Of a DNA stretch of 64,000 nucleotides, positions 38,598 through 50,577 are shown piece after piece (the stretch's first letter is position 1; the number at the start of each line of letters is the position of its first letter). The stretch covers positions 18,526,429 through 18,590,428 of the forward strand of contig NC_063264.1 in the NCBI RefSeq assembly GCF_019578655.1, written 5' to 3'. The DNA comes from Ricinus communis. Lineage: Eukaryota > Streptophyta > Magnoliopsida > Malpighiales > Euphorbiaceae. The notes below the pieces were generated by a model that searched no databases, was not told the origin of the DNA, and saw only the letters and a program-made list of their open reading frames with translations. Made by a program: the position numbers and the translations under genes.

Positions 38598-38608
38598 TTT
38601 TTTTTTGT
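38560..38608. repeat. (CTT)n and poly-T microsatellite
   Basis: A T-run, then about seven CTT units, then a second long T-run in the internal region of element A. On the sense strand of the element it reads as poly-A plus (AAG)n. Confidence 0.9.
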
Positions 38609-39446
38609 AAAGAAATGAACTAGCAGCTTATTAGCGTATACAACTCGAATAAACATAAAGAATAACAAATACAAATTGGATCAAGGGGAGCATTTAAAAT
38701 ATCAAAAAGATTTAGTGAATTTACCAACATAGCAACTAGCATTTTAATCCCACATAAAGTCGAACATATCACAGAAAGAAATTCCAGCATAAGGGTAAAG
38801 GAAAGATAAATGTAAAGAATGGTATAATTGAAGTGTATAGGTGTAGATTATGAAGAAAAGGTTAAGGCTCAAAAATTGGCTAACTAATGGAAACATAAGG
38901 TGGTAGGCTTTTGGTCAAATGCGGGAATCCTAAATCGCCCAAATCATCTCATGGTATTCACAATATTCATGTAACTTCAACACGCATTACAAAGCAAGTT
39001 CTAGAAGCAAAGTTAAGTACAATGCACACTCAAATAAGAAATATAAAGAGCATAAGCATAATGAATGCTCAACCGGCTCAAAATCTCACTTTCGGTGTGG
39101 TATTAGGTGCAGTTGGTTCGCAACATCATTAATTGAATCATTATTTAAGAAACACATGCATATGATATTATCAACGTTCTAAGTTAAAATTCGACAATTC
39201 GAAAAACAATTAAATAACACCGGTTTAACCCGTGAGGGTTGATGTGTAAAACACCATAAATTGTTTTCCAAGGACAATGAACAACAAAGAAAAGTAACTA
39301 CAATTCTATAAATCAAGTCATCAATCGGCTCAAAATTAGCATACTCAAGTGCATAAAAACACAATGTCCTAACATCTCCTAAAAATACACAACACCTAGC
39401 CATAGCAATTAAAAATCCATATGAGAGATTAGGGTTTACCCATAAG

Positions 39447-39481
39447 CACCCCACACTTGAAGAACACACTGTCCTCGGTGT
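39447..39481 (-). promoter_or_regulatory. Internal PPT-like motif with stem-loop (element A)
   Basis: The sense strand has ACACCGAGGACAGTGT (imperfect hairpin, loop GAGGAC), a short spacer, then TTCAAGTGTGGGGTG. It mirrors the module at the 3' LTR about 1.5 kb downstream. Matching copies occur in B (50317-50352) and C (53363-53397). Confidence 0.6.
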
Positions 39482-39781
39482 AAAATGTTATGGATACCCC
39501 GCATGGAATGCTCAACTAAGAGAACAAAAGCAATACAATCCAAGTGCATGACATGTATGAAAAATAAAGTAAATAAATACGGAAAAATAAAAGATCTAGG
39601 GATCACGATCATCCATCGAGGGCCGATGTTGTGGAAATTCAGTGCCTCCTCGGTAGAATCTGAAAATAATAAAATAAAGAAATAAAATCAAAACTGAAAA
39701 TATGAAAACTAAAACTAATAAAATGTTTCAAAACAAAAAGGTAAAAAAAAAAAAAAAAATTAGAAATTAAAGATAAAAATT

Positions 39782-40993
39782 GGGGTGCCTCCCAAAAGCG
39801 CTTCTTTTGATGTGATGAGTCTTCTTACCGGACTCATGGTGAAAGGCAAATGGGCGTGATCGACGACCATCCATTCTTCTTCCAAGCAAATGGCTTCAAG
39901 TATCCGCTTAGAGGGATAATCGTCAATGTCCTCTTCCGACTATCAAGCAAGTCGCCGGTATGATGGGCAAGACTAGCTCCTCGTATAATTGCATGTAGTC
40001 ATGATGCTCTAGGGGCTCTTCCAATTTGAAAGTCAAGTTTCACCAATTGGAAGGATTGACGGTTGGGCAATTTCTTCAGAACGTCAATGGTTTCCTCTAG
40101 TCCTTGTCTTGGTTCACTTGCTAGAAGAAACTCGAGCTCCTCCAAGACTTCTTCATTGGATAACTCATGCTCATCTTCCATCATCGAACGGACTTATGGA
40201 AAATCCACCAAAAATTCCTCTAATCGCAACTCGGCATCATCAATCACATTCCAGTTGGTAGTCTTTCGGAGGGATTATGTTTGCCTCTTCCTTTCCGGTT
40301 CCATCTCTATGTTCAAGAAATCGTCCCGCACATAAGCATCATCGTCAAACATAATAGATAAACCGGAAAAATTCTCACTGAGCATAAAGTGACGGCTGAA
40401 ATGTTCCTCGGATTCGATGGCGTTTGATAGAGTTCTCGATTGCTCTTCGAGCTAGTAACTTGAAGATTAAGCCTACTTGATGCTCTATGTTATTAATCGA
40501 GGCTTGTTGATCTTCAAGTATCCTCTGTTTGTTGGAATCTATCATCAAGACTTGTAATGAACCTCATCATCGGCTCTCCAACACTAACTCTTCATCTTGA
40601 GTTGAAGGTGCAAGAGTAGGCCGATGTGGTTGCTTGAGATTCGGTGGTTCTAGGCCATCTAAGCTCCATCCATAGGGTGACCGAGTACTCCACTCTTGAT
40701 TATAGGTGCTTCCATACGAGTCACTTGGCCAATTGCCCGTATAATTCACATTCACAGTTATAAGAATAAGGAGTAAAATCGTTGCACAATGGACAATCAT
40801 TACTCAAATGTAAACCACAACAAAATTCATAAAAGACTTGAGATGAAAGGATAGGAGAAGAGAGTTGATCGGTAGCCCCCATAAACGATTCCACTCGAGC
40901 ATCTAAAGATGCACGGGCATCCCAATTTTTAGCACTCTCTTGGTTCCTATTCTCATTTTCCAATGCGTCATACAAAGATTTTGAGTTTAGCAT
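39782..40993 (-). pseudogene. Degenerate Athila-like gag remnant
   Basis: The best frame starts at 40993 (MLNSKSLYDALENENRN) and runs 90 residues. Residues 55-67 (YEFCCGLHLSNDC) look like a gag zinc knuckle of CX2CX3HX4C type with the first Cys replaced by Tyr. Frames then shift. A segment near 40460 (EHQVGLIFKLLAREQ) recalls the helix region after the knuckle in Athila gag. A second open piece is at 39999-40184 (MMEDEHELSNEEVLEELEFL). The region ends near AAAAGAAGCGCTTTTGGGAG, a block also seen in element C. Assignment to Athila gag is by recognition and is moderate. Confidence 0.55.
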
Positions 40994-41160
40994 TGAACCT
41001 CCTTATCATTCACTATCTGAATCATAAACTTAAGCTAAATAAATATGTACAAATAAAATAAAATAGATAAACAAATAAAAATAAAAATCATAAAATAATA
41101 AGAAAGAAAAAAAAAATGGCTAAATTAACAAATAGCAAATTTCACTCTAGTTTTCAAACA

Positions 41161-41180
41161 GATCCCCGGCAACGGCGCAA
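41161..41180 (-). promoter_or_regulatory. Primer binding site for tRNA-Asp (element A)
   Basis: The minus strand reads TGCGCCGTTGCCGGGGATC starting 8 bp inside the 5' LTR edge. It is complementary to the 3' end of plant tRNA-Asp (…GATCCCCGGCAACGGCGCCA) apart from one missing G. It primes minus-strand DNA synthesis and fixes the element's orientation as minus. Confidence 0.88.
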
Positions 41181-41186
41181 AAAACT

Positions 41187-42681
41187 TGATGTGTGCTACT
41201 CGTGTTAGCTACAATCTAAGGCAGTGTACCTATCGATGCAGTCTAGCACTAATGGCGAGTATCAAGGTCGTATTCCTCGGGAAAGCGAAAGCCTAGAGTT
41301 ACTCCTTTGTTCTTTGTTATATTAACCTAAAATGGATGATGAATAAATTCTAAACTAACTATTAACTACGAGCTAAGTTCTAAGCGAGATGCAGGAGTAA
41401 TTGATAAGTGAAATAATCAAGACAAGAAGACAAACCCAAAGGGAATCTAAACTAGTTGGCATCCGAACAAAAGATAAAGGATCAGTGAGTCTAATTATGC
41501 TACCCGTGGACGAATTCTTAATCGAATTCGGTTTCTCTCTCGAGATAACCGAATTCCTAAACCTAATAACCTAAAGTTGGAATCTCTTCCTAACGATTGA
41601 TTCTTAAATTAGCATTAAGCTTTAATCCGCCTCTATTAAGCTTTGTTAATTCTTAATCCGACTAGTTAATTATCCTTATCTCTAAGCGATTATTAACCAG
41701 TTCTTGTTATTTAAAGTTCCAATTGCCAAACGGATTTCTCAATCTCATAAAGCAATCTAAACATCACAATTCACAACGTCTCATGAATAATGCATAATCT
41801 TATTAATCACCGAAAACAAGAAGAATACAAAACCAACTCAAACAATCCAACAATATAATATGAAGCCAACATAGTAAAGAAATCCCAATGGATTAAATCA
41901 GTCTAGCTAAACATGTTCATGTTTAAAACAATCTAGGAAATCAATTACAATGAAAGAATAATGAAAATAAAACATGTACACCCTTTTCTCTCGAATTGGA
42001 TGAACAGCTCCAAATCCGGATCTACACTTTGATTAATCTCCTAAACCGCCTCTTGAATTGCTCCCTCTTGTTTTCTCGGAATCTTACGATTAAGGATTCT
42101 TACTCAGTAACTCTCTACTTTTCGATTATGTGCGAAACCGAACCAGCCACTAGGGCTCAATGTCACTCTTTCTCCCCCTCTTAAGAAAAACTCATTTTTT
42201 CTTATATATTTAACTCAGCACGGCCGTGTTGAAGGCCGTCTTGTCGGCCGAAGTCCAAGCCGTCTTTGGCTGTGGATCTCACCAAGTAGGGTTTCACCAC
42301 GGCCGTGTTCCTCCCCGTGTTGGCCACCACGGGCCGTGTTTCTCCCCGTGTTGGCCACCACGGGCCGTGCTGAAGGCCGTGGTGGCTACGGAAACCGTGC
42401 CCAAAGTGCCAATTTCAAGAATCAAAGCCAATGGTTGAGCACAGCCAGAGTCCAGGCCGTGCTCAATGTATGCATTGCGGGCTCTTGTCCGATCTTGATG
42501 AATTCTCGTCCGTTTCCGCACGTATTGATCTATAATTGCTTAAACAACGATGATGGTCCTATAAATGTTCCTGAAATGCAAAAGAACATAAAACACGGGC
42601 GATCTGGGAATAAAAGTACAATAATTGCTAAGAACATACGCAATAATATGCAAGCAAATATGTGTAAAACTATGCTCATCA
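41187..42681 (-). repeat. Element A 5' LTR
   Basis: Minus strand from TGATGAGCATAG (42681) to CACACATCA (41187), 1495 bp. It includes CACGGCC-rich U3 (42215-42480), a TATATA-type core at about 42201-42211 and the conserved 3' end with GCATCGATAGGTACACTGCC. The AATAC target duplication follows at 42682-42686. Confidence 0.92.
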
Positions 42682-42686
42682 AATAC

Positions 42687-43491
42687 AAAACTAACTCAGA
42701 CAATCCAACAATATAACATTAGGCCAACATAGTAAAGAAATCCCAATGGATTTAATCAATCTAGCTAAACATGTTCATTATCAAAACCTACAAGAATTCA
42801 ATTACAACAATGAGTAAAGGTAGAGAAACCCGATTATACCCTTGGATGAGAGTAAACAGCCCCAATTCCTCTTGCTCGAATTGAATCGATTCTTGTTCCT
42901 CTTGCTCGATTTCAAAACCAATCAACGAACCTCGCCCAATCTTCAATCTTTGAAGGGATTCCAATTTAAACCTTTGTCCAAGTCTCCTTTTTCCTTGGTT
43001 CCAACTCAGAAAACCCTTAGAGAGAGAAAAATTAGGGTTTGGGACGTTCTCCCCTGCTCTTCTCTTTCTTTCCTCTCTTCTTTCTTTTAATTAATTCCCC
43101 CTATCGCCGCCAACACAGCCGTGTTGATGCCCGTGTTCCCAACACGGGCTAGTGTTTATGCCCGTGTTACTCTCTATGGCCTTGCTCCCTAAATACTTCT
43201 TTTTCTTTGATGTTTGATGCACCCAACACAGCCATGTTGGTGCCCGTGTTGGGAACACGGCTAGTGTTGAAACCAACACGGCCATGTTCAGCTTCCTCAT
43301 GCGCATACTTAGCTTGTTTCGGCAGCTTTGACGTCCAATTATGCTCCAATTCTTCCCTTTATCATTCTTTGACTTCTTTTGAACCTAATGCACACAAACA
43401 AATGCATATGGTGAGTGGGACCAATTCACATCCAAATGTCCATAAAATATATATATATATATATTTAGATGTGTGTATTTTATGCATATCA
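42687..43491 (-). repeat. Element D LTR, proximal part
   Basis: Continuation of the LTR at 36145-36483 after element A (42682-42686 is the target duplication). On the minus strand the LTR starts TGATATGCATAAAATACACAC at 43491. The U3 has CACGG-type words (43110-43290) and an (AT)n run at about 43448-43466. A partial second copy of this LTR start lies at 44393-44757. Confidence 0.8.
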
Positions 43492-44392
43492 AATAACCCC
43501 ACACTTAGCTCATTGCTTGTCCTCAAGCAATCAAAAGTAAAATAAGGAAAATAAACCACTAAAGAACTACACTTAAACTGACAGACAAGCTAGAGAGCTC
43601 CTGCACATATCCTTAACAAGCGTAAGTCAAACAAAAAGAAACGAAGCAATCAATTCGAGTATCACAACCAAAATGCCAATAATTCGCAAAATACTGCCTC
43701 AATAAAATTATTCAGAACCAACTCCTCACCATATTCACTCTAAATCACTCAAAGTGTTTAAAGGGTAGTGTTTAATCGCTCAATGCATCAACTACTGCCT
43801 TACTTACTATTTGCTTGCTCTTAAATCCTACTCCTACCACTTATAGAGAGTCAACAACCATGTCAAGAGGTCTTTATAAGGGTTGTAATGGGGATCAGGT
43901 AGGGGTAGGTAAATTTGGTAAGAGTTGAACCTATGGTGTTCTGCAATGAAATACATGACCTACACACAAGCCACAATGATCACAAGGGGTAAGCAATGGA
44001 CAGTAGTCCAAGGTGGGAAATAGGAATCAAGTCAAAATGTTTAGCTCACTTACTTTCTTTCTTTTCATCACCTTTCCCTCTTATTCTTCTATTTATTTTT
44101 TTTCTTTTTTCCTTTTTTTCATAAGGGAAGAACATTCACATAATAGAGTGAATTTCTTTTAGATTGAAGAAAGCTGCTATAAGATTCCACACAATTCCCA
44201 AGACAAAAATTCCCAATAAAAACAACTCATGTGCAGAATCATAACCCAAAGCAAAATAAAACTAAGTGGCAATGAAATATGATAAAAATGGTGAAAGAGG
44301 GGGTTATCTATAGAATCAATAAATGAATGAAGGCTACTTGGCTGGAATGAAAAACCTAAGTGCCTCTATCATACCATAGTGTTAAACTCTCC
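43492..44392 (-). mobile_element. Element D internal remnant (3' UTR and PPT only)
   Basis: From the LTR edge outward: PPT AGCTAAGTGTGGGGTTATT (minus), stem-loop ATTGCTTGAGGACAAGCAAT (43512-43531), a degenerate version of the conserved palindrome (43808-43823) and the GGTTGTAATGGGG block (43881-43893). The remnant ends at about 44389, at AACACTATGG, the point where the internal stem-loop starts in B. No coding region is left. Confidence 0.75.
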
Positions 44393-44757
44393 TTGTGTTC
44401 CTAACATGGGCTAGTGTTTATGCCTGTGTTACTCTTTGTGGTCGTGCTCCCTAAATACTTCTTTTTCTTTGATGTTTGATGCACCCAACACGGCTGTGTT
44501 GGTGCCCGTGTTGGGAACACGGCCAGTGTTGAAACCAACACGGCCATGTTCAGCTTCCTCATGCGCATACTTAGCTGGTTTCGGCAGCTTTGACGTCCAA
44601 TTATGCTCCAATTCTTCCTTTTATCATTCTTTGACTTCTTTTGAACCTAATGCACACATACAGACGCATAAGGTGAGTGTTGGGACCAATTCACATCAAA
44701 TGTCTGTAAAATCAATTTTAAAAACCCCATTTAGATGTGTGTATTTTACGCACATCA
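44393..44757 (-). repeat. Element D 5' LTR fragment (start of U3 only)
   Basis: Near-copy of 43130-43491 with TGATGTGCGTAAAATACACAC at the outer end (44757). The shared core carries the words AACACGGC and GTGTTGGGAACACGG. The rest of the 5' LTR and nearly all the body were deleted, leaving U3 joined to the 3' UTR. Confidence 0.8.
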
Positions 44758-45125
44758 CAGCGCGCTCGTCGGACGAGTTGGGGAGGAATCCTCGCATGCC
44801 AGCCCCCCATTGCTGAGGAAAAGCGCCCATCAAGCCCATTGGCGAGAATCCTTGCACGCCAGCCAGCGCGCCCGTCTAGCCAGTTGGCAAGGAATCGTCA
44901 CGTGCTAGCCCCCTATTACTGAGCAACGTGCCCATCGGGCCTGTTGGCAAGAATCCTCGTAGGCGCGGGCCCATTTGCAGCGCATCCTCGCAGCCTAGCG
45001 CGTGTGTTGGCCAACATCCTCTCAGCCTAGGGCGCGCGTTGGCAGAGCATCCTTGCACGCGTGGGCCTATTGGCAGCGCATCCTCACAGCTCCATCGTGC
45101 ACTGGGCGTGCCAGCCCGAGGGGGC
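44758..45125. repeat. GC-rich degenerate tandem repeats
   Basis: Much more GC-rich than its surroundings. Words such as GCGCGCCCGTCTAGCC, TTGGCAAGAATCCTCG, GCACGCCAGCC and TTGGCAGCGCATCCTC recur. 44758-44865 and 44866-44970 look like two diverged units of about 108 bp, followed by shorter units. The ORFs across it on both strands are probably accidental. Not recognised. Confidence 0.6.
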
Positions 45126-45983
45126 AATAATCGTTGGCTGTGAACCTCTGTTGGTGAGAAATCAGCTACAGCGAACCTCTATTGGCTACTTTTCGGGCTC
45201 ATGCTGCAACACTCCGCCACCACCATATTTGGTGCCTCCACACCCTTTTCCTAAAAATCTATTAGCCCTAATATATTCTAGGGAGCCTAGAAAGGTTGTA
45301 AAATTCTTATGAAATCAAGAGGATCATTGAATGCTAAGTTTGCTACTTTGTTGTCTATTGTAGCCCGATCACAACATGCGAAGTAGCCATTTAAGCTAAT
45401 ATCTCACAAGTTGAGCGTGCACTTTTAAAGAAAATGTACCAATGATAACTCCAATAATTTTGACATATTTTCTAAGGGCCCTCCACAAAAATGGTGATTT
45501 GTTTATGTAAATTCTAATTTTATGAATTTCTCAATTTTTAATATTTAAAAAATAAAAAATATACTAAATGTGCTCAAAAAATTTTAAAATTTTTTTGGTG
45601 GTTTATTATATTATTCTTAACATATGTGCAAACAATCAAATTTAAATTCCTTGAAATGAATTTTTTAAGGGGGGTCTGATGGGTGGGACATAGTGATATC
45701 TCCTCCTGATAGACTTCAACATGCTTCTTAGCCTCCTAAGGGGGTGCAGTATGCCTCACTCCCCTTGGGGGGCTGGGGAGCCAAGGCACGGGGGCATGTC
45801 TGGGCTGCAAGATAGGCATTGATATCCATGGAATTGGCCCACAAACACCCTAACCCCCTCCGGCCCGTCTCGGATGTCAGAAAATTTCTCGGGACACGGT
45901 GGGCCCACCACAGGGGCATCGCCCTTGCTTTAGGCATACATGGGGCTTTATTTTCTTATTGTAGGTGAGGCATCAAGGTGTTG
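45126..45983. other. Unrecognised intergenic or repeat-derived DNA
   Basis: The first part is AT-rich (45330-45660). The second is a C/G-rich stretch (45665-45960) with GGGGGGCTGGGGAG and CACGGTGGGCCCACCAC. It ends at the outer edge of element B's 3' LTR (45984). No domain, RNA gene or known repeat was identified. Confidence 0.5.
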
Positions 45984-48933
45984 TGATGGGCTACTTATGC
46001 AACCTACACCTAAGGCAGTGAACCTATCGATGCGACATAGCAGTAGTGAGTATCAAGGTCATATCCCTAGAGATCGGGTGAACCTAGAGTTACTACTGTT
46101 GACTATGTTATCTAGTATGAAATAGAGTGTGAGAAGTCTAAATTAACTAACTAATGATTTTGAATGCAAATAAATGAATAAACAGCAACTGACAATCGAA
46201 ACACAACCGCAGCAAGAGAAATAAACCCAAAGGGGACCTAAGTGATGGAATTCTAAAGGTTGATTTTATAAGTTACCAATCTTACTTATCCGTGCCTAAA
46301 TCCTTAATCGAACTCGGTTCCTCTCTCGAGCTCACCGACTTCCTAAACCTGCACTAACCTAATGGAATCTCTTCCTATCAGATTATTATAGATTAGCATT
46401 AAGCGTGATTTAGATGTATTTATAGTTGTTAATTCTTAATCCGGTGAGTGAAATAACCTTATCTCTAAGTGTTAACTATCATTTCTTACTATTCAAATTC
46501 TTGTTGTAACAAGCATTTCTCAATGTCAAGAAACAACCCAAAAGATAATTAATTCAACGTCTCAAATTAACTGAATCAAACTTTATTACTGAATAGCAAA
46601 AAGATTACAAGAATGACAATTACAAATCTAACAACTAAGCACAATCCATCAACAATAAAGACCCCAATGGGTTCAAAAGATCTAGCTACTCATGTTCATA
46701 GTTAAAGCAAAATAAGGAATAAATAAGGAAAAGAAAATTGAAGGCATGTACACCCTTCTCTTTCAAGTTGGATGAGAAACCCTAATTTTCCAATCCAAAA
46801 TATCAAACCCTAATTTGCCTCTTGAATGCTCCCAAATATTGTTTTGATCTTCAAATCGATGTTGAAAACAAGTGTAATCCTCCCTGAATTGATGAATTTG
46901 ATATCCAAAAGTCGACAATTGAGATCTAGAAAACAAATGAATTGAGTGTATATTGGAATTAGGTCAGGAAAATTGAGCCACCACTCACCAAATCGAATTT
47001 TGCCTATATAGTCTCTTCAAAGACACGGTAGTGGTTAAGCCTCATGCTAGTCGGCTGAGTCCAGCCGTACGAACCTAAGGGTTCCATTGTGTTGACCTCT
47101 TCCAGGCCGTGCCCAAGCTGGTGCTGAGCCACCACGAGCCATGGTGGAGGTCGTGGTGGCTACAGAAACAGTGCCAAAAGGCACTCTTGGAGGGCAGCTA
47201 ATTGGCAATTCAGCACGGCCCGAGTCCAAGCCGTGCTCAACTCTCGGGGTGCTAGTTGATGAGCATAGTTTTACACATATTTGCTTGCATATTATTGCGT
47301 ATGTTCTTAGTAATTATTGTGCTTTTATTCCCAGATCACCCGTGTTTTGTGTTCTTTTGCATTTCAGGAACATTTATAGGACCGTCATCGGTGTTTAAGC
47401 AATTATAGGTCAATACGTGTGGAAACGGACGAGAATTCATCAATATCAGATAAGAGCCCGCAATGCATACATTGAGCACGGCCTGGACTCTGGCCGTGCT
47501 CAACCATTGGCTTTGATTCTTGAAATTTGCACTTTGGGCACGGTTTTTGTAGCCACCACAGCCTTCAGCATGGCCCGTGGTGGCCAACACGGGGAGAAAC
47601 ACGGCCGTGGTGAAACCCTACTTGGTGAGATCAACAGTTTTAGCACGGCCTGGACTTCGGCCGTGCTGACCAGCATGGCCTTGAACACGGCCGTGTTGAG
47701 TTAAATATATAAGAAAAATGAATTTTTCTTAGAGAAGGAGGGGGGGGGGAGAGTGACATATAGCCCTGGCGGCTGGTTCGGTTTTTACACAGTATTGAGT
47801 GCAAGAGAGAGTTGCGGTGAGTAAGAATCCCGGAATCGCAAGGTTCCGAGTGCAAAATAGTAGTGGAGTAATTCAAGAGGCAGTTTGGGAGATTAATCAA
47901 AGTGTAGATCCAGATTTGGAGCTGTTCATCCAATTCGAGAGAAAAGGGTGTACATGTTTTATTTTCATTATTCTTTCATTGTAATTGATTTCCTAGATTG
48001 TTTTAAACATGAACATGTTTAGCTAGACTGATTTAATCCATTGGGATTTCTTTACTATGTTGGCTTGATATTATATTGTTGGATTGTTTGAGTTGGTTTT
48101 GTATTCTTCTTGTTTTCAGTATTAATAAGATAATCATTATTCATGAGACGTTGTGAATTGTGTGTTTAGATTGCTTTGTGTGATTGAGAAGTCCATTTGG
48201 CAATTAGAATTTTGAATAGCAAGAACTGGTTAATAATCGCTTAGAGATAAGGATAATTAACTAGCCAGATTAAGAATTAACAAAGCTTAATAGAGGCGGA
48301 TTAAAGCTTAATGCTAATTTAAGAATCAATCGTTAGGAAGAGATTCCAACTTTAGGTTATTAGGTTTAGGAATTCGGTTATCTCGAGAGAGAAACCGAAT
48401 TCGGTTAAGAATTCGTTCACGGGTAGCATAATTAGACTCACCGATCCTTTATCTTTTGTTTGGTTGTCAACTAGTTTAGATTCCCTTTGGGTTTGTCTTC
48501 TTGCCTTGATTATTTCATTTATCAATTACTCCTGCGTCTCCCTTAGTACTTAGCTTGTAGCTATTAGTTAGTTTAGAATTTATTTATCGCTAATTTTAGG
48601 TTAATATAACAAAGAACAAAGGAGTAACTCTGGGCTTTCACTTTTCCGAGGAATACGACCTTGATACTCGCCATTAGTGCTAGACTGCATCGATAGGTAC
48701 ACTGCCTTAGATTGTAGCTAACACGAGTAGCACCCATCACTAGTCCTCATCCAATTTGATGGATTCTAGTCCGTAATCACGCGTATTTCCCTCGATTGTT
48801 GATAGTGTCATTCGAAAATGACCTGAAACGTGAAAGGAAATAAAAGACAGGTGATTCTAGCATAAAACGAGATAATCATGAACAAAAATGTAAACAATTG
48901 GGAATGAAAACATGTGTAGTATGATGCCTATCA
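45984..48933 (-). repeat. Element B 3' LTR (interrupted)
   Basis: Minus strand from TGATAGGCATCATAC (48933) to AGCCCATCA (45984). Without the nested solo LTR it is about 1462 bp (45984-47256 plus 48745-48933). The 3' end shares GCATCGATAGGTTCACTGCC with element C. The U3 again carries CACGGCC words (47205-47240). The base-adjacent TGTTG at 45979-45983 would be one half of its target duplication; the other is not in the window. Confidence 0.82.
47257..48739 (+). mobile_element. Solo LTR of family A
   Basis: A single 1483-bp LTR, TGATGAGCATAG to AGCACCCATCA, in plus orientation. It is bordered by a perfect 5-bp duplication CTAGT (47252-47256 and 48740-48744). No internal DNA, PBS or PPT adjoins it, so it is a solo LTR left by recombination between two LTRs. 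A TATA-like core (AAATATATAAG) is at 47703-47713. It sits inside the LTR of element B and is therefore younger than B. Confidence 0.95.
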
Positions 48934-50577
48934 AATCACCTCACACTTAAGCTTTTGCTTGTCCTCAAGCAATCAACAACTCACTCCTCAAACAGATACC
49001 AAATAACTCAATCAAATACTTCGCAGGAAGTTAGCTCAAAAAAAATCTCAAAACTCCGTAATGAATTTCCCCAAAATCCCCAAATCACTAAATCCTTAAG
49101 AGAGAGAACAAAGTTAATAAAACTGCTAAAATTAAAATGATAAACCATTCAAACTGAGAAATTGAGAACCATGCCTCACAAGATGTCACTCGAAACACAC
49201 AAGTGTATATAGGTGAAAGAAGATCGACAAGCTCTCAATGCAAAAATACAGAAAAAAGTGCTTACCATAAGCTTGCTTATAGATCTAATCTCCACTACTG
49301 TGAAATAATCAATAATCATGATCAAAGGGTCTTAAGCCAGGTTGTAATGGGGTTAAGGTAGGGTATGGAGAAATATGGAAAGTAGGCTAAAAGTTGCTCG
49401 AAAATTATGCAAGTAGTGCAAGAAAATAGCCAAGGATCAAATGCTGTACCAAAAATGAACACTAAGTTGCTCCAACAATAAGATGATGCTCGAAATGAAC
49501 TAAAAGAATACTAAATTCGCTTCTTTTTGTTTTTGATATATACTACGTATATATATTACAACAGATTATGTAGGAGCTATTGTGGTTATTGACACAAATA
49601 ATAAGAATGAATATCCAATTTTGGATTGAAGGGAGCATCTATGAAAAATCTAGCAACTTAGTGATTATATATAAAAAGAATGCAATTTGATCCAAAATGA
49701 AATGCAACATAAACTTACATAATTTCCAACAATAATGGTAGAAAGAATGGTAAAATAAATAGAAGTGATAAAATGAGTTTCAAAGGTGAATTACAATGAA
49801 AGAAAAGGCTAAGGCTCAAAATTGGTTCACTATGGGAAGAACTGGGTTAGGCTTTTGGCCAAATTATGTAAATCCTAAGTGCCCAAATCATCTCATGACT
49901 ATCAACAATTCATGTAATCTTAAAAGGAATCAAAAAGCAAGTTCTAGAAACAAAGATTCTGTACAATGCTTACTAAACAACAACGAAAGGAGCATAAAAT
50001 AATAATGATGCCCAATTTGGCTCAAAACCTCACCATTTGAGTGGGTTAAAATTGCATGAATTTTCAAACCAAAGTTTAAACAATCAATCATAATAATAAG
50101 CAACAATATTAACAGTGTTCTATTTCCAAGATAAAGTAAAATGGAAAAATTAGGGAAAAACACCAGTTTTACCTGGCTCGATTGAAATTAAGAGATTCAT
50201 TCATTTCCTTCTTCTAACAAGATTCAATAAAAGCTATAAGGGTATCTATTCAAAAGAGCAAAATCATCAACTACTCAATTGAAACAAAACTCAAGATAAT
50301 AACAAACTAAGGTACCTACCCCACACTTGAGTATAACACTGTCCATAGTGTTAAAAAGATTAAAACTAGGTTATCCTCACTGCTTGGACATCATAGTTAT
50401 TGAAGATCATGCTTAGTTTTCAAATTGGGAAAGCATAGTGTTCTACTAAAATAACTTAACATAAAAAAAATGAAAGGAAATAACATAAAATTAAGCATAT
50501 AAAAAGCAAGAAAACAAAATAAATGAAAGAAAATAAAAAGAAAAAGGAAAAAAGAAAAGTTGCATAATTTTTTCTGC
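48934..50577 (-). other. Element B 3' UTR with PPT, stem-loops and conserved blocks
   Basis: Non-coding. From the LTR outward: PPT GCTTAAGTGTGAGGTGATT with hairpin TTGCTTGAGGACAAGCAA (48955-48972), palindrome ATAAGC-TT-GCTTAT (49267-49280), block GGTTGTAATGGGG (49340-49352), and the internal PPT-like motif CAAGTGTGGGGTA with hairpin AACACT-ATGGAC-AGTGTT (50317-50352, sense strand). A-rich runs lie at 50460-50560. The short ORFs are not credible genes. Confidence 0.75.

Larger units (their letters stand above)
37998..39781 (-). other. Element A 3' untranslated region
   Basis: Non-coding stretch between the gag-like remnant and the PPT. It holds blocks conserved with B, C and D: the palindrome ATAAGC-TT-GCTTAT at 38278-38291, the block GGTTGTAATGGGG at about 38346-38358, and an internal PPT-like motif with stem-loop at 39447-39481. 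Short ORFs here have no recognisable similarity. Confidence 0.7.
36484..42681 (-). mobile_element. Element A: complete non-autonomous Athila-like LTR element
   Basis: Two LTRs of about 1.47-1.50 kb (41187-42681 as 5' LTR, 36484-37957 as 3' LTR) flank about 3.2 kb of internal DNA. The same 5-bp duplication AATAC lies outside both ends (36479-36483 and 42682-42686). LTR termini are TGATG...CATCA. A tRNA-Asp PBS follows the 5' LTR and a PPT precedes the 3' LTR. The inside holds only a broken gag-like region; no protease, RT or integrase is seen, so it must have moved with enzymes from a relative. The layout resembles elements described as TR-GAG or LARD. The LTRs are very alike apart from one patch, suggesting a fairly recent insertion. 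Confidence 0.92.

Noticed and set aside
41161..41180. tRNA-Asp gene remnant
   Set aside because: Only the 3' 18-19 nt complementarity is present, and it sits right at an LTR edge, so it is a primer binding site.
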